NCBI RefSeq assembly: GCF_023715205.1
Contig: NZ_JAMBNR010000005.1
Coordinates: 248,001 to 312,000 of the forward strand
Origin: Mesobacillus maritimus
GTDB taxonomy: Bacteria; Bacillota; Bacilli; Bacillales; Cytobacillaceae
Length of the DNA: 64,000 nucleotides
Direction: 5' to 3'
Of the stretch, positions 43,696 through 52,937 are shown piece by piece (position 1 is the first letter of the stretch; the number at the start of each line of letters is the position of its first letter). Both the position numbers and the translations under genes were made by a program. The notes below the pieces were generated by a model, which was given only the letters and a program-made list of their open reading frames with translations, had not been told where the DNA came from and did no database searches.

Positions 43696-43887
43696 CCATT
43701 CATCTCCTTTTTATACCTATAAACATTATAGGTTTTTTCGGTAATGAAAGGGGATGGTAAATATAAGCAATGCTGAACGGGTTGATGTTGTAAAAGCCTC
43801 AGTTATGTTCTTGGTGGAAACTGGTATCAACATTCATTAAAATTTAGGAAAGAATACATCTGAGTCTTATGAAAGGATGTGAAGCAA

Positions 43888-44586
43888 TTGTCATTAGAAT
43901 GGTTTGACCGAGTAACAGGCGAATTACAGGATCACTTAGAATCCATTTGTGAAAAGTATGATCAAACTGGCCATATGTCAATCGACCGAAGTGCGAAACA
44001 CCCTAGAATCGAGTTTTTTGTGGAGACCGAGGAGAATGAAAGGGATTATTTTTGTACATTATTCTTTGACCCACACAATGAAGAGTTTTATGTAGAGACC
44101 TTTGATGTCGATTTTGAGCAACCATCACGAACAATTCTTTCTGATATTGAGAACATTGTTGATGCCGTTCACGAGAGCTTCCATGAGTTTCTAAATGAAG
44201 ACGACACAGAAATTTATTATGTTGATGAAGTCGATGAAGATGATTATCAATATTTAGAAGAAATTGAGGATAATCGTGATGAGTATTATGTAGGGGAAAT
44301 CATTGATGACAGCGAGGATATTTTCGAAGAAATTGATGTTGAATGGGAAACCCCAGAAGTAACGGCCTTCCAAAAGGAAGATGAAGTGGAGGTTACTTAT
44401 CAATTTGGTATTGTTAACGATACAGGGGATGGCGTTTTAAGAAGAATTAACCGTATATGGACAGAAGATGATGAACTAATCAAAGACGAATCTAATTTTA
44501 TCTTTACCAAGGAAGAAGCTAGCACAATCATTGCAATGATTGCCAGTCATATGGATTCCCTAATAGGCTATGATGACATGATTTAG
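43888..44586 (+). CDS. Highly acidic hypothetical protein
   Basis: A 232-residue protein with very many Asp and Glu residues, most dense at residues about 105-165 (EDDTEIYYVDEVDEDDYQYL). It has no membrane helix or signal. I do not recognise a family. TTG at 43888 is chosen because AAAGGATG is 8 nt upstream; the GTG at 43879 overlaps it. It is a single gene ended by a strong terminator. Confidence 0.65.
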   Translation: MSLEWFDRVTGELQDHLESICEKYDQTGHMSIDRSAKHPRIEFFVETEENERDYFCTLFFDPHNEEFYVETFDVDFEQPSRTILSDIENIVDAVHESFHEFLNEDDTEIYYVDEVDEDDYQYLEEIEDNRDEYYVGEIIDDSEDIFEEIDVEWETPEVTAFQKEDEVEVTYQFGIVNDTGDGVLRRINRIWTEDDELIKDESNFIFTKEEASTIIAMIASHMDSLIGYDDMI

Positions 44587-44666
44587 TGCACAGTTATCTC
44601 TTCATAAGATAGCTGATCAAATCAAGTGGCATTAGTATTCAAATAACTGTGAATAATTGTTGGTTA

Positions 44667-44698
44667 AACAGTGCTCATTCGCCGAGCACTGTTTTTTT
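44667..44698 (+). terminator. Rho-independent terminator
   Basis: ACAGTGCTC and GAGCACTGT arms followed by seven T residues. Confidence 0.92.
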
Positions 44699-44703
44699 GG
44701 GGA

Positions 44704-44884
44704 AAGCTCTTTTCCCAAACTTTTTACTTTTTTGAATGAAAAAATAAATGATTTAGCTATGATTTTTATCCAGAGTATGTAGAAGAGGAGATACGAGCAG
44801 ATAAACGAAGTAATAGCGGAGTAAAAGCTTATTTCACGTTAGTATCGACTTTAGGATTTTTACAACAATCATTACAAACAACCT
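44704..44884 (-). repeat. Dispersed intergenic repeat, copy R6
   Basis: Reverse orientation. Starts AAGCTCTTTTCCCAAACTTTTTACTTTTTT-like sequence and ends GTATCGACTTTAGGATTTTTACAACAA. The end is very similar to that of R7. Confidence 0.7.
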
Positions 44885-44989
44885 TTAGGAATGTAAGAGG
44901 ATAGGATTGAAATTGGAAGAAAAGGGAATAGTTTCAAGGATAACAAGGAAACTTAAAAGTAACATTATCGGCTTTATGGGGTGTGCGTA

Positions 44990-46669
44990 TTGGTTGTAAT
45001 GGAATCAAAAACAGAAAAGCGGCTAGTGATGGGGGCTATCATCCTGTTGACCTTATTTTTATCACCGATATTTATTCTTGGTGACAATGCCCATATAAGA
45101 GTCCATGATAATTTAGACTCGAACCTTGCTTGGTATAAGGTTCTAGCCGAGAGTGGTGAAATCCTGGGATCAACGGAAGCACGGATTCCTCAAATCATTA
45201 ACGGAGAACTCCAGCGAAATGCATTTGGTACAGAGTATAGTCTGATTGTCTGGCTACATGCCTGGTTTCCAACGATGATTGCTTACGGTTTAAGCCAAGG
45301 AATAACTCGCTTCGTGGCCTTTTTCGGCATGTATTTATTACTGAAAAAACATTTTATTCCTGGAGAAAAACGGGGGATCATTCGAGTCGGAGTTTCATTA
45401 GCGTTCGCAATGACACCTTTTTGGCCATCAGGGATGCTTAGTACACTTGGCATGCCGCTAGCGCTCTGGGCTTTTTTAAACATAAGAAACAGGGAAAACT
45501 CGTGGAAAAACTACCTAGTATTAACCTTGATCCCTCTTTATGCCAGTGTTGTGTTAGGCTTTTTCTTTTTTCTCACTGCTATAGGAATTTTCTGGTTAGT
45601 GGATGTAATCAGAGGAAAAGGATGGAACTGGCCTTTCTTTTTTGCGATTGTTTACATGACAGGAATTTTTATGCTGGTTGAGTATCGCTTAGTTTACTCC
45701 TTTCTTTTTGACCATGAGCCGAATAGCAGAGATGAATATTTCCATGCGCGGCTGACGTTTTGGAATAGCGTTCGACTCTCATTCAAAAATTATTTCATTG
45801 GACATAACCATGTCATGACGGTCCATACAATTGTGATTCAACCTGTTTTGTTTATTGCTTTTATATATGTTTGGTTGAAGAAAAATTGGCAGCAGGAAAA
45901 AACCTTTGTCTTTTTATTTGCTTTAAATTTCCTTTTAAGTGTTTGGTACGCATTTTGGTTTTATAGAGGTTGGTTACCTCTTACCGAGAGACTCCATTTT
46001 CTAGATACATTTAATTTTGCTAGATATCATTTTTTGCGGCCACTGATTATTTATGTTTTATTTGCTATTAGTTTAAAAATTCTCTGGAATCAAGGACTTT
46101 GGTGGCGTAAATCCGTTCCTTTGATTGCGATTGCTCAAGTGGTCTTACTCCTTTTTGCTAATGAAGAAGTCGTTTTCCAAAATCGGCCTTCCGTTGGTGA
46201 ATTTTATGCAATAGATCAGTTTGAAGAAATTAAAGAGTATATTGGACTACCACAGGCAGACTATCGTGTAGCGAGTATTGGAATTCATCCTGCCATAGCT
46301 CAATACAATGGTTTTTATACCCTTGATACATATAATAATTTTTATCCTCTGACCTATAAATATGAGTTTCGTAAAATTATTGAGAAAGAATTAAACAAGA
46401 ATAAAACAATTCGGACTTATTTTGATGAATGGGGTGGGCGCTGTTATATTTTTACAGCAGAACTTGGCAAGCATTATATGTTCAAAAAAAATTCCAAAAA
46501 GACATTGAAAAATTTAGAATTGAACACAGATCAATTTAAACAAATGGGAGGAAGTTATTTCTTCTCGGCAATCCCAATCGAAAATGCCGAGGAGAATGGC
46601 TTAGCTTTAGAAAAAGTGTTTCAATCAGAAGAGTCAGCCTGGAAAATCCATCTTTATAGAGCGATGTAA
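44990..46669 (+). CDS. ykoS: Multi-pass membrane protein, YkoS/DUF6044 type, probable GT-C-like glycosyltransferase
   Basis: A membrane protein of about 559 residues with some ten or more helices and a C-terminal soluble part. The N-terminal extracytoplasmic segment DNAHIRVHDNLDSNLAWYK has the acidic residues often seen in lipid-linked sugar transferases (GT-C fold). Size and sequence fit YkoS of B. subtilis. It is followed by a YkoT-like polyisoprenyl-phosphate glycosyltransferase and a GtrA protein, the same kind of trio as CsbB, YfhO and GtcA that decorate lipoteichoic acid. TTG at 44990 is chosen for SD distance; GTG 44981 and ATG 44999 are alternatives. Confidence 0.75.
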   Translation: MVVMESKTEKRLVMGAIILLTLFLSPIFILGDNAHIRVHDNLDSNLAWYKVLAESGEILGSTEARIPQIINGELQRNAFGTEYSLIVWLHAWFPTMIAYGLSQGITRFVAFFGMYLLLKKHFIPGEKRGIIRVGVSLAFAMTPFWPSGMLSTLGMPLALWAFLNIRNRENSWKNYLVLTLIPLYASVVLGFFFFLTAIGIFWLVDVIRGKGWNWPFFFAIVYMTGIFMLVEYRLVYSFLFDHEPNSRDEYFHARLTFWNSVRLSFKNYFIGHNHVMTVHTIVIQPVLFIAFIYVWLKKNWQQEKTFVFLFALNFLLSVWYAFWFYRGWLPLTERLHFLDTFNFARYHFLRPLIIYVLFAISLKILWNQGLWWRKSVPLIAIAQVVLLLFANEEVVFQNRPSVGEFYAIDQFEEIKEYIGLPQADYRVASIGIHPAIAQYNGFYTLDTYNNFYPLTYKYEFRKIIEKELNKNKTIRTYFDEWGGRCYIFTAELGKHYMFKKNSKKTLKNLELNTDQFKQMGGSYFFSAIPIENAEENGLALEKVFQSEESAWKIHLYRAM

Positions 46670-46786
46670 ATTAGCTAGGCAGTCCGTACAGCTTGTATAG
46701 CCATCTTTAATGGATTTGAAGCATAGCATGAAAAAATTAGAAATTCGATTAAGAAAATGAATTTTGTCAGCTAGGAGGATACAGCA

Positions 46787-47860
46787 ATGGAAGAGCCAAT
46801 TCTAACGGTAGTGATTCCATGTTTTAACGAAGAAGAAGTTTTGCCTGAAACCTTGGTCCAGCTAAAATCATTATTACATGAGATGATAGCAAACAAAAAA
46901 ATTTCACCAGATAGTCGACTCCTATTTGTTGATGATGGCAGTAAAGATTCCACATGGGAAATGATTTATAAAGAAAGCATAGAAGGAGAGCTTGTACGTG
47001 GGTTGAAACTTGCGCGAAACGTAGGTCATCAAAATGCGTTGTTAGCTGGACTGTTTTCTGCAAAAAAGCTTTCTGACTGTGTTATTAGTATTGATGCAGA
47101 TTTACAAGATGACATTCAAGTGATTCATGAGTTTGTAGAAAAGTTTAAAAACGGCTATGACATTGTTTATGGTGTAAGAGGAAGCCGAGAGAGCGATCGT
47201 TTTTTTAAACGAACGACAGCAGAAGGATTTTATAAGCTAATGAAAAAAATGGGTGTGGATCTAGTCTATAATCATGCGGATTTCCGCTTAATGAGCAAAA
47301 GAGCGATTGAAGAGCTTGAACGTTACCAAGAATCCAATCTATTTTTACGAGGAATTGTGCCATTAATCGGCTTTAAAACAACATCTGTTTATTATGACCG
47401 TAAAGAGAGGATGGCCGGTGATACAAAATATCCTCTCAAGAAAATGCTAGCTTTTGCATTAGATGGAATCACTTCATTTTCTGTAACACCAATTCGTTTT
47501 GTTTTACTGGTTGGTTGTATCTCGTTTCTAGGAAGTTTAATATTTGGAAGTTATTTTCTCTCGTTGAAGTTTTATGGGCACACTGAGACGGGATGGACAT
47601 CGTTGATTACATCAATTTGGCTAATAGGTGGACTGCAACTCATTGGTTTAGGCTTAGTTGGTGAATATATCGGAAAGATTTATAAAGAAACAAAACGACG
47701 GCCAAAATACAATGTGGATGTTGATTTGGTGAATCTAGGGATTCCAAATAGTTATGAAGAAACCCACCCTACATTTAATACAATTAAAAAGAAAGCGGGC
47801 TCAACCAGGAACGAGGGGTATCGTGTAGATGAACATATTCAAAACTCTGAAACCCGATAA
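46787..47860 (+). CDS. ykoT: GT2-family glycosyltransferase, YkoT/CsbB-like (polyisoprenyl-phosphate sugar synthase)
   Basis: A 357-residue protein. A GT2 catalytic domain comes first with VIPCFNEEEVLPETL, FVDDGSKDSTW and the DXD-type SIDADLQDD, and two membrane helices follow (about 230-255 and 268-292). This layout is that of dolichol/undecaprenyl-phosphate sugar synthases such as CsbB and YkoT, which load a sugar on C55-P. ATG at 46787 has AGGAGG upstream. It overlaps the gtrA gene by 32 nt. Confidence 0.9.
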   Translation: MEEPILTVVIPCFNEEEVLPETLVQLKSLLHEMIANKKISPDSRLLFVDDGSKDSTWEMIYKESIEGELVRGLKLARNVGHQNALLAGLFSAKKLSDCVISIDADLQDDIQVIHEFVEKFKNGYDIVYGVRGSRESDRFFKRTTAEGFYKLMKKMGVDLVYNHADFRLMSKRAIEELERYQESNLFLRGIVPLIGFKTTSVYYDRKERMAGDTKYPLKKMLAFALDGITSFSVTPIRFVLLVGCISFLGSLIFGSYFLSLKFYGHTETGWTSLITSIWLIGGLQLIGLGLVGEYIGKIYKETKRRPKYNVDVDLVNLGIPNSYEETHPTFNTIKKKAGSTRNEGYRVDEHIQNSETR

Positions 47861-48269
47861 ATCCTTTTATCGCTTTTTAATTGTCGGCATCATCAATACC
47901 GTTACAGGTTTAACGATTATGCTTTCACTATTAAACTGGTTTGGATGGTCCTATTGGGGTGCTACTTTCACTGGGAATTCAATTGGAGCGATTGTTAGTT
48001 ATTTTCTGAATCGCTCATTTACGTTTCATAGTTCGGTTCACCCTTTAGAGGGGATTCCTAAATTTATTATTGTAATATTGGTTTGCTATGTTCTTGCCTT
48101 TTCTGTAAGTGAAGCAATTTCTTTAATTATTCCGTTTCCTTTCTCGGCAGTGGGTTTTATTTCTCGGGATGAAATTGCTGTAATAGTAGGTAGTGGTTTA
48201 TATACTTTTTCAAATTATTTAGGACAGAAAGTATTTGTTTTTCGAAGAGTTGCTAGGGAGGGAAATTAA
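47829..48269 (+). CDS. GtrA-family membrane protein, probable lipid-linked sugar flippase
   Basis: A 146-residue protein with four predicted membrane helices. The FLIVGIINTVTGLTI opening, YFLNRSFTF and the C-terminal NYLGQKVFVF are typical of GtrA/GtcA proteins, which are thought to flip C55-P-linked sugars across the membrane. The start lies inside the end of ykoT, so the two are translationally coupled. No terminator is seen within 250 nt after it. Confidence 0.88.
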   Translation: MNIFKTLKPDKSFYRFLIVGIINTVTGLTIMLSLLNWFGWSYWGATFTGNSIGAIVSYFLNRSFTFHSSVHPLEGIPKFIIVILVCYVLAFSVSEAISLIIPFPFSAVGFISRDEIAVIVGSGLYTFSNYLGQKVFVFRRVAREGN

Positions 48270-48530
48270 TCAATAGCTACCAAAAAACAAACAAGGTATT
48301 TTTGTCTTTAAGTGTGAACAAGAAAACAAACTACTGACCAAATATTTGAGGAGGATTTTATAACAGTAGTGACTTATAGACAAAATGTTCTTGCAAACAA
48401 ATTGGACATTGTGGTTAAAACGGTTGGGAATCCTTGTCAAAATATTGATGGTGAATTGAGACATAAACGCTTTAAGTGAGTAGAAATTACGATAAAATAC
48501 GTATTTTTTCACTTTAACTTAATGGATATA
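48270..48530 (+). other. Intergenic region with a possible tiny ORF
   Basis: A GAGGAGG at 48348 precedes a 36-codon frame at 48369-48479 (GTG start, MTYRQNVLANKLD...), but the spacing of 14 nt is long. It may be a small gene or a remnant. Nothing else is recognised. Confidence 0.25.
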
Positions 48531-48566
48531 AGAAAAAGACGCATAGTCTGCGTCTTTTTCCTTTTC
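48531..48566. terminator. Bidirectional terminator
   Basis: GAAAAAGACGCA and TGCGTCTTTTTC arms with a five-base loop. It serves the gtrA side and the small minus-strand gene at 48572. Confidence 0.9.
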
Positions 48567-48571
48567 CCGAA

Positions 48572-48727
48572 TCAAAACATCCTATGAGCCTTGGAGTCAC
48601 TGTATGCTCGAATTATTGATTGGCTTCTTTGTGTTTCACCATTGATTTGACTGCTCAAGTGTTTCCGTCTTGTTGTGTTTTTAACAAAACGTTGTGACTG
48701 AGGGTCTAAAAAATCGCGGTAACTCAT
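48572..48727 (-). CDS. Small basic protein, 51 residues
   Basis: A 51-residue frame on the minus strand starting MSYRDFLDPQSQRF and rich in R, K, S and Q. AGAGGTGAT lies about 6 nt before the ATG at 48727, and a terminator follows the stop. The position, SD and terminator support a real gene. No family recognised. Confidence 0.6.
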   Translation of the reverse strand: MSYRDFLDPQSQRFVKNTTRRKHLSSQINGETQRSQSIIRAYSDSKAHRMF

Positions 48728-48846
48728 CAAATCACCTCTTGGATGGTATAGTGATACGGGAGATATTCGGAAAATCGAATATCATTATTAGCATTTACTG
48801 AAGCGGCATGATTTATCCCAAATAATTGGGCAAACTTATCAAACAA

Positions 48847-49524
48847 TTAAACGATTGTCGCATCTAGAGGAGACAATGCCATTTTTTTGGCAGCGATTAT
48901 CGCTTCTTCCTTTGCTTTCGCAACAATGTCTGGAACTTGTTTTGGAAAATGGTCGAAACCTTCAGCAACAACTGTATCCATCATGTTAATGCCAAGAAAT
49001 TTAAGCGCTATTTGTAAATAACGATCTCCTGATTCAAGGTCTTTCATTGGTCCATGTGTATAGACTCCACCACGTGTTTGAATGTGAATGCCTAGCTTTC
49101 CGGTTAAATAACCTTTAGGACCTTCTGGTGTGAAGGCAAATGTTTTCCCATGGACAAACAGGTTATCAATATACGCCTTTAAAACAGCCGGAGAGCCCAG
49201 ATTCCAAACAGGGGACACAAAAACAAAATAATCGAAGCTTTTAAATTCTTCAGCGATCTGATGCATTTTCATTATTTTAGTTCTTTCGCCTTCTTCTAGT
49301 TCATCAATCGGAATGCCATATCCGCCAACTTTGGCTCTCGCGGAGACGAGTTCCGAATCCATTGCAGGCATTTCCTGTTTGAATAAATCAAGTCGGGTAA
49401 TATCAACATCCAGTCTGTTTAATTGAAAAGTTTCAATAAAAGTTTCACCAATTTGAAGGCCTTTCGACTTTTCAATCCCTTTTGGGTTTGCAGTAACATA
49501 AAGTAATTTTCCCATTCGATTCAT
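48847..49524 (-). CDS. azoR: FMN-dependent NADH-azoreductase family protein
   Basis: A 225-residue flavodoxin-fold quinone/azo reductase. The FMN-binding blocks YVTANPKGIEKSKGLQIGETFI at the N terminus, FVSPVWNLGSPAVLKAYIDNLF (about 97-118) and the RGGVY segment are typical of AzoR. It transfers two electrons from NADH to quinones and aromatic azo compounds, a detoxifying role. AGGATTGG stands before the ATG at 49524; the ATG at 49515 is an alternative. Confidence 0.87.
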   Translation of the reverse strand: MNRMGKLLYVTANPKGIEKSKGLQIGETFIETFQLNRLDVDITRLDLFKQEMPAMDSELVSARAKVGGYGIPIDELEEGERTKIMKMHQIAEEFKSFDYFVFVSPVWNLGSPAVLKAYIDNLFVHGKTFAFTPEGPKGYLTGKLGIHIQTRGGVYTHGPMKDLESGDRYLQIALKFLGINMMDTVVAEGFDHFPKQVPDIVAKAKEEAIIAAKKMALSPLDATIV

Positions 49525-49914
49525 TCCAATCCTAATATTTTTACAATATCCTCATTATAATAAAGTTAGCATCCGTTAAAATTGAACAAAAAGTGAAGTT
49601 CTTGAAGATTTCGTGACTCTTTTAAATGATGCCTGAATGATGACTGATAAAAAATTAGACCGGAGATCATGAAAGGGACCATATGATTGCCAATAAACTT
49701 CTCGCCAAACAGTTTACTTCATTATGTATGACCACTTAACATACGAAAAAACGAACCCTTGGAGAAATTGGTGGCAATTTTATGAGTCAGCAAGTTGGAT
49801 TTGCTAGAAGGGTTGGGATTGCAGATGGTTTATAAGTTCAGTAATTGGATACCCTCTAGCTCAATAATGCAAAATAGATTATTACATTATACAAATAAAA
49901 TATAACTCTAAATG
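49525..49914 (+). other. Intergenic region between azoR and pbpF
   Basis: About 390 nt without a supported gene. A plus-strand frame near 49744-49830 reads a coding-like stretch (TLGEIGGNFMSQQVG) but is short and lacks a start, so it may be a gene remnant. Confidence 0.3.
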
Positions 49915-49945
49915 GAAAGCTTGGGAAAATCCCAAGCTTTAGTCA
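49915..49945 (-). terminator. Terminator-like hairpin after pbpF
   Basis: AAAGCTTGGG and CCCAAGCTTT arms around AAAAT. It lies about 30 nt downstream of the pbpF stop. Confidence 0.7.
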
Positions 49946-49973
49946 TTTTGGCTCGTTATTTATAGTGATCTTT

Positions 49974-52109
49974 TTAAGGTAACCAATCTTCTAGCCTGTC
50001 TTTTACTTTATCCCCCAAGTGACTGGTATCTTCTTTTGCTTTTTCTAATACTTCCTTCCATTTTGGTGCTTCTTCTTTTAATTTCTCTTCTACTTTATCA
50101 GCAGCTTTTTTCAATTCTTCTTCAAGCTTCTCGGCCTGTTCCTTTAGTTCTACTTCATTCAAATTGTTAGTATCGCTATCTTGAAGCCTGTCGTTTATCG
50201 AATCAACAGGGAAGTCCACTTTTTCTATGTGTGGAGAAGCTTTTACCATTATCTCCCGAAAAATCGGCACTACCGTTCGTGAACTACTATTAGGTAAATA
50301 ATGATTCCTGTCGGTTTGATCATAACCAATCCAAACAGCTCCAACTAGATTTGGTGTGTAGCCAACAAACCACTGATCTTTCGTCCCACTAATATCTTTA
50401 TAAGGAAGCTGTGTTGACCCTGTTTTTCCCGCTATTTGCAGATCAGCAATTTTTGTTGCTTGACCAGTACCTGTTTCTACCACATTTAAAAGCATGGAAG
50501 TCATTTCACCTGCTACTTTTTTCGTAGTAACCCGAACTGATTTTTCCTTATACTCTCCAATAATATTTCCAGTTGGTCCAACAATCTTGGTAATAATATG
50601 ACTTTCGTTTCGAACACCGTCATTTGCAAAAGTACTGTATGCTTCTGCAAGCTGTTGAGGTGAAATTCCTTTATGCATACCACCAAGCGCAAGCGCTAAA
50701 TTTTTATCTTCTTCTTGCACAGGAATTCCAAAATTTTCAACTGCGTTAACGCCTTTTTGCAAGCCAATTTCATTTAGTAACCAAACGGCAGGGAGGTTAA
50801 TGGAATTTTCAACAGCTGTATACATTGGGACTTCTCCTTGGTAGGTTTTAGAGAAGTTTTCTGGGCTATAGTCGCCAAAAGTTTGTTTTTCATCTTTTAG
50901 CATTGAATTGTATTTATATCCTTCTTCAAGTGCGGGGATATACACTGCCAATGGCTTCATAGTTGAACCTGGTTGAGCTTTTAGATGGGTTGCCCGATTA
51001 AATCCTCGGAAAACATACTCCCCACGACCACCAACAAGTGCTCGAACTCCTCCTGTTTTTGGGTCAATTAAGACAGCTCCACTTTGAACAGTTTGGGTTC
51101 CTGTACTGTTTGGGAAGAGCTGGTTGTTAGCATAAACATTTTCTAGACCGGCTTGCAAATTCTGATCTAGTTGAGTGTAAATGGTATATCCTCTTGTTAA
51201 TATTTCTTCCTGTGTTAAACCATATTGATTAATCGCTTCATCAAGGACTGCATCCATATAATAAGGATATTTCCTGTCAATTAGGCTACCGCCGCCGTCT
51301 TCAAGTTTAATTTCTTGTTTAATTGCATTGTCGTATTCATCGGCCGAAATCTTCCCTAATTTTTTCATTTGGCTCAAAACAATATCTCTACGATCAAGAG
51401 CTTTTTCGTAATTTTTATATGGATCGAGCGAAGAAGGGGCCTTAAGCAGTCCAGCAAGCAAAGCAGCTTCACTAATGGTGACTTCTTCAATCTCTTTATT
51501 AAAATATTTCTTCGATGCATTTCCAATTCCCCATGCACCACTGCCAAAATAACTTTGATTCAAGTACATTTCAAGAATTTCTTCTTTTTCATAGACTTTT
51601 TCAATTTCAACGGCTAGGAATAGCTCTTCAACTTTTCGTTTATAAGTTTGTTCCTGAGAGAGGAGGGCATTCTTTGTTAACTGTTGCGTAAGGGTGCTTC
51701 CGCCTCCTGTAATGCTACCAGCAAATAGATTATTAAAGAAAGCCCGAGCAATCCCTTTAATATCAAAACCATTATGCTCGTAAAATCGTTCGTCTTCAAT
51801 TGCAATCACAGCATTTGTAACATGATCAGGTAGTTGGTCAAAACTGACACGATTTGTTCGATTATTAGCTACACTTCCAGCTACATCGCCGTCTTTATCG
51901 TAAATAATTGTCGCTTGATTCAGTCCATCTTTTAGACTCTGGACGTTGGCTTGGCTTGCGATAAACGCAAACCAAAGAATTGAACCTAAAATGACAACCA
52001 ATAGACCTAATAATAAAACTTGTGTAAGATGCTTTCTTTGCCAAAATAGAACAAAAGCATCCCAGATTCGTTTAACAACTTTTATGAATTTTCTCTTAAA
52101 ATTATCCAT
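49974..52109 (-). CDS. pbpF: Class A penicillin-binding protein, PbpF (PBP2c)-like
   Basis: A 711-residue bifunctional cell-wall synthase. It has one N-terminal membrane anchor (about 28-50) and a glycosyltransferase domain of family GT51 with IAIEDERFYEHNGFD and GGSTLTQQL. A transpeptidase domain follows with SxxK at S382-K385 (QPGSTMKP), the SIN motif and AGKTGSTQ. The C-terminal 80 residues form a charged coiled-coil-like tail. The length is close to B. subtilis PbpF (714). PbpF acts in spore and vegetative peptidoglycan synthesis; the homologous PbpG is an alternative name. Confidence 0.9.
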   Translation of the reverse strand: MDNFKRKFIKVVKRIWDAFVLFWQRKHLTQVLLLGLLVVILGSILWFAFIASQANVQSLKDGLNQATIIYDKDGDVAGSVANNRTNRVSFDQLPDHVTNAVIAIEDERFYEHNGFDIKGIARAFFNNLFAGSITGGGSTLTQQLTKNALLSQEQTYKRKVEELFLAVEIEKVYEKEEILEMYLNQSYFGSGAWGIGNASKKYFNKEIEEVTISEAALLAGLLKAPSSLDPYKNYEKALDRRDIVLSQMKKLGKISADEYDNAIKQEIKLEDGGGSLIDRKYPYYMDAVLDEAINQYGLTQEEILTRGYTIYTQLDQNLQAGLENVYANNQLFPNSTGTQTVQSGAVLIDPKTGGVRALVGGRGEYVFRGFNRATHLKAQPGSTMKPLAVYIPALEEGYKYNSMLKDEKQTFGDYSPENFSKTYQGEVPMYTAVENSINLPAVWLLNEIGLQKGVNAVENFGIPVQEEDKNLALALGGMHKGISPQQLAEAYSTFANDGVRNESHIITKIVGPTGNIIGEYKEKSVRVTTKKVAGEMTSMLLNVVETGTGQATKIADLQIAGKTGSTQLPYKDISGTKDQWFVGYTPNLVGAVWIGYDQTDRNHYLPNSSSRTVVPIFREIMVKASPHIEKVDFPVDSINDRLQDSDTNNLNEVELKEQAEKLEEELKKAADKVEEKLKEEAPKWKEVLEKAKEDTSHLGDKVKDRLEDWLP

Positions 52110-52315
52110 TTAATCCCCTATCTTTCATGAAGTCCTATCTATTATACGTTATTTTAATAGGAACGGTTTCAGATAGATTTTTTCATTATTATAAAGGATT
52201 TCATTCTGATAGGAAAATGTTCTTTTGTGTTTGGGAGAATATTCCATTAAGAATTAATGAAAATGGAGGAAATAGGATAAGATGTAAATATCTGGATGTC
52301 AGTAGGTGATTTACT

Positions 52316-52843
52316 TTGAATGCTTTATATGGCGGCTTATGGTTGCTTGCGATGGTTTTATGGGGAGATTTAAAAAGGTGGAAAAAATATTATCCAACCT
52401 TATTATTTTTTATGATTGGTGACTTTTTATATCTTTATTTACTTTCAGATCATTTTCCCCTATGGACTTATAATCCCCAAGGAATAGATGAAATAATTGG
52501 CATAACGAATACGCATGTTACTTTATCGATTATGTTTGTGAAATATCCTGCCACGACGTTTATCTATCTTGCCAAATTTCCAGAAACTGGCCGGTTTATG
52601 CAGATATTATATGGTACGGGATGGGTAGGACTTTATACATTGAATGAGTTTATAGATCGAAAGCTGAATTTAATTGTTTACGATAATGGTTGGAATTTCT
52701 ATTGGTCGATTTTATTTAATGTTGTAATGTTTACGATTCTTCGAATACATTATTGTAGACCTTTGGTCGCATGGGGTTTGTCAATCTTATTTATTTTATT
52801 TTTGTGGAATATTTTTAATGTGCCAAGTGAAGTTTTCAGATAA
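52316..52843 (+). CDS. CBO0543-family membrane protein
   Basis: A 175-residue hydrophobic protein with about five membrane helices. It shows the family's early GDLKRWKKYYPTLLFFMIGDFLY segment and the late NEFIDRKLNLIVYDNGWN block. The function is unknown. The start is TTG at 52316 with AGGTGAT 5 nt upstream. Confidence 0.75.
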   Translation: MNALYGGLWLLAMVLWGDLKRWKKYYPTLLFFMIGDFLYLYLLSDHFPLWTYNPQGIDEIIGITNTHVTLSIMFVKYPATTFIYLAKFPETGRFMQILYGTGWVGLYTLNEFIDRKLNLIVYDNGWNFYWSILFNVVMFTILRIHYCRPLVAWGLSILFILFLWNIFNVPSEVFR

Positions 52844-52894
52844 GACTATCTCACCATACTAGTTATTTATAAATGAACTAAATCGTTGATGTGT

Positions 52895-52932
52895 CTGTAG
52901 AAAAAGCATCAGACCCGATGCTTTTTCTACTG
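52895..52932. terminator. Bidirectional terminator
   Basis: GTAGAAAAAGCATC and GATGCTTTTTCTAC arms around a six-base loop lie between the convergent CBO0543 and corA genes. Confidence 0.9.
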
Positions 52933-52937
52933 CTTGG

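Noticed and set aside
52127-52309. 60-codon ORF between pbpF and the CBO0543 gene
   Set aside because: No SD, no recognisable features, and it lies in the region where the pbpF promoter must be.
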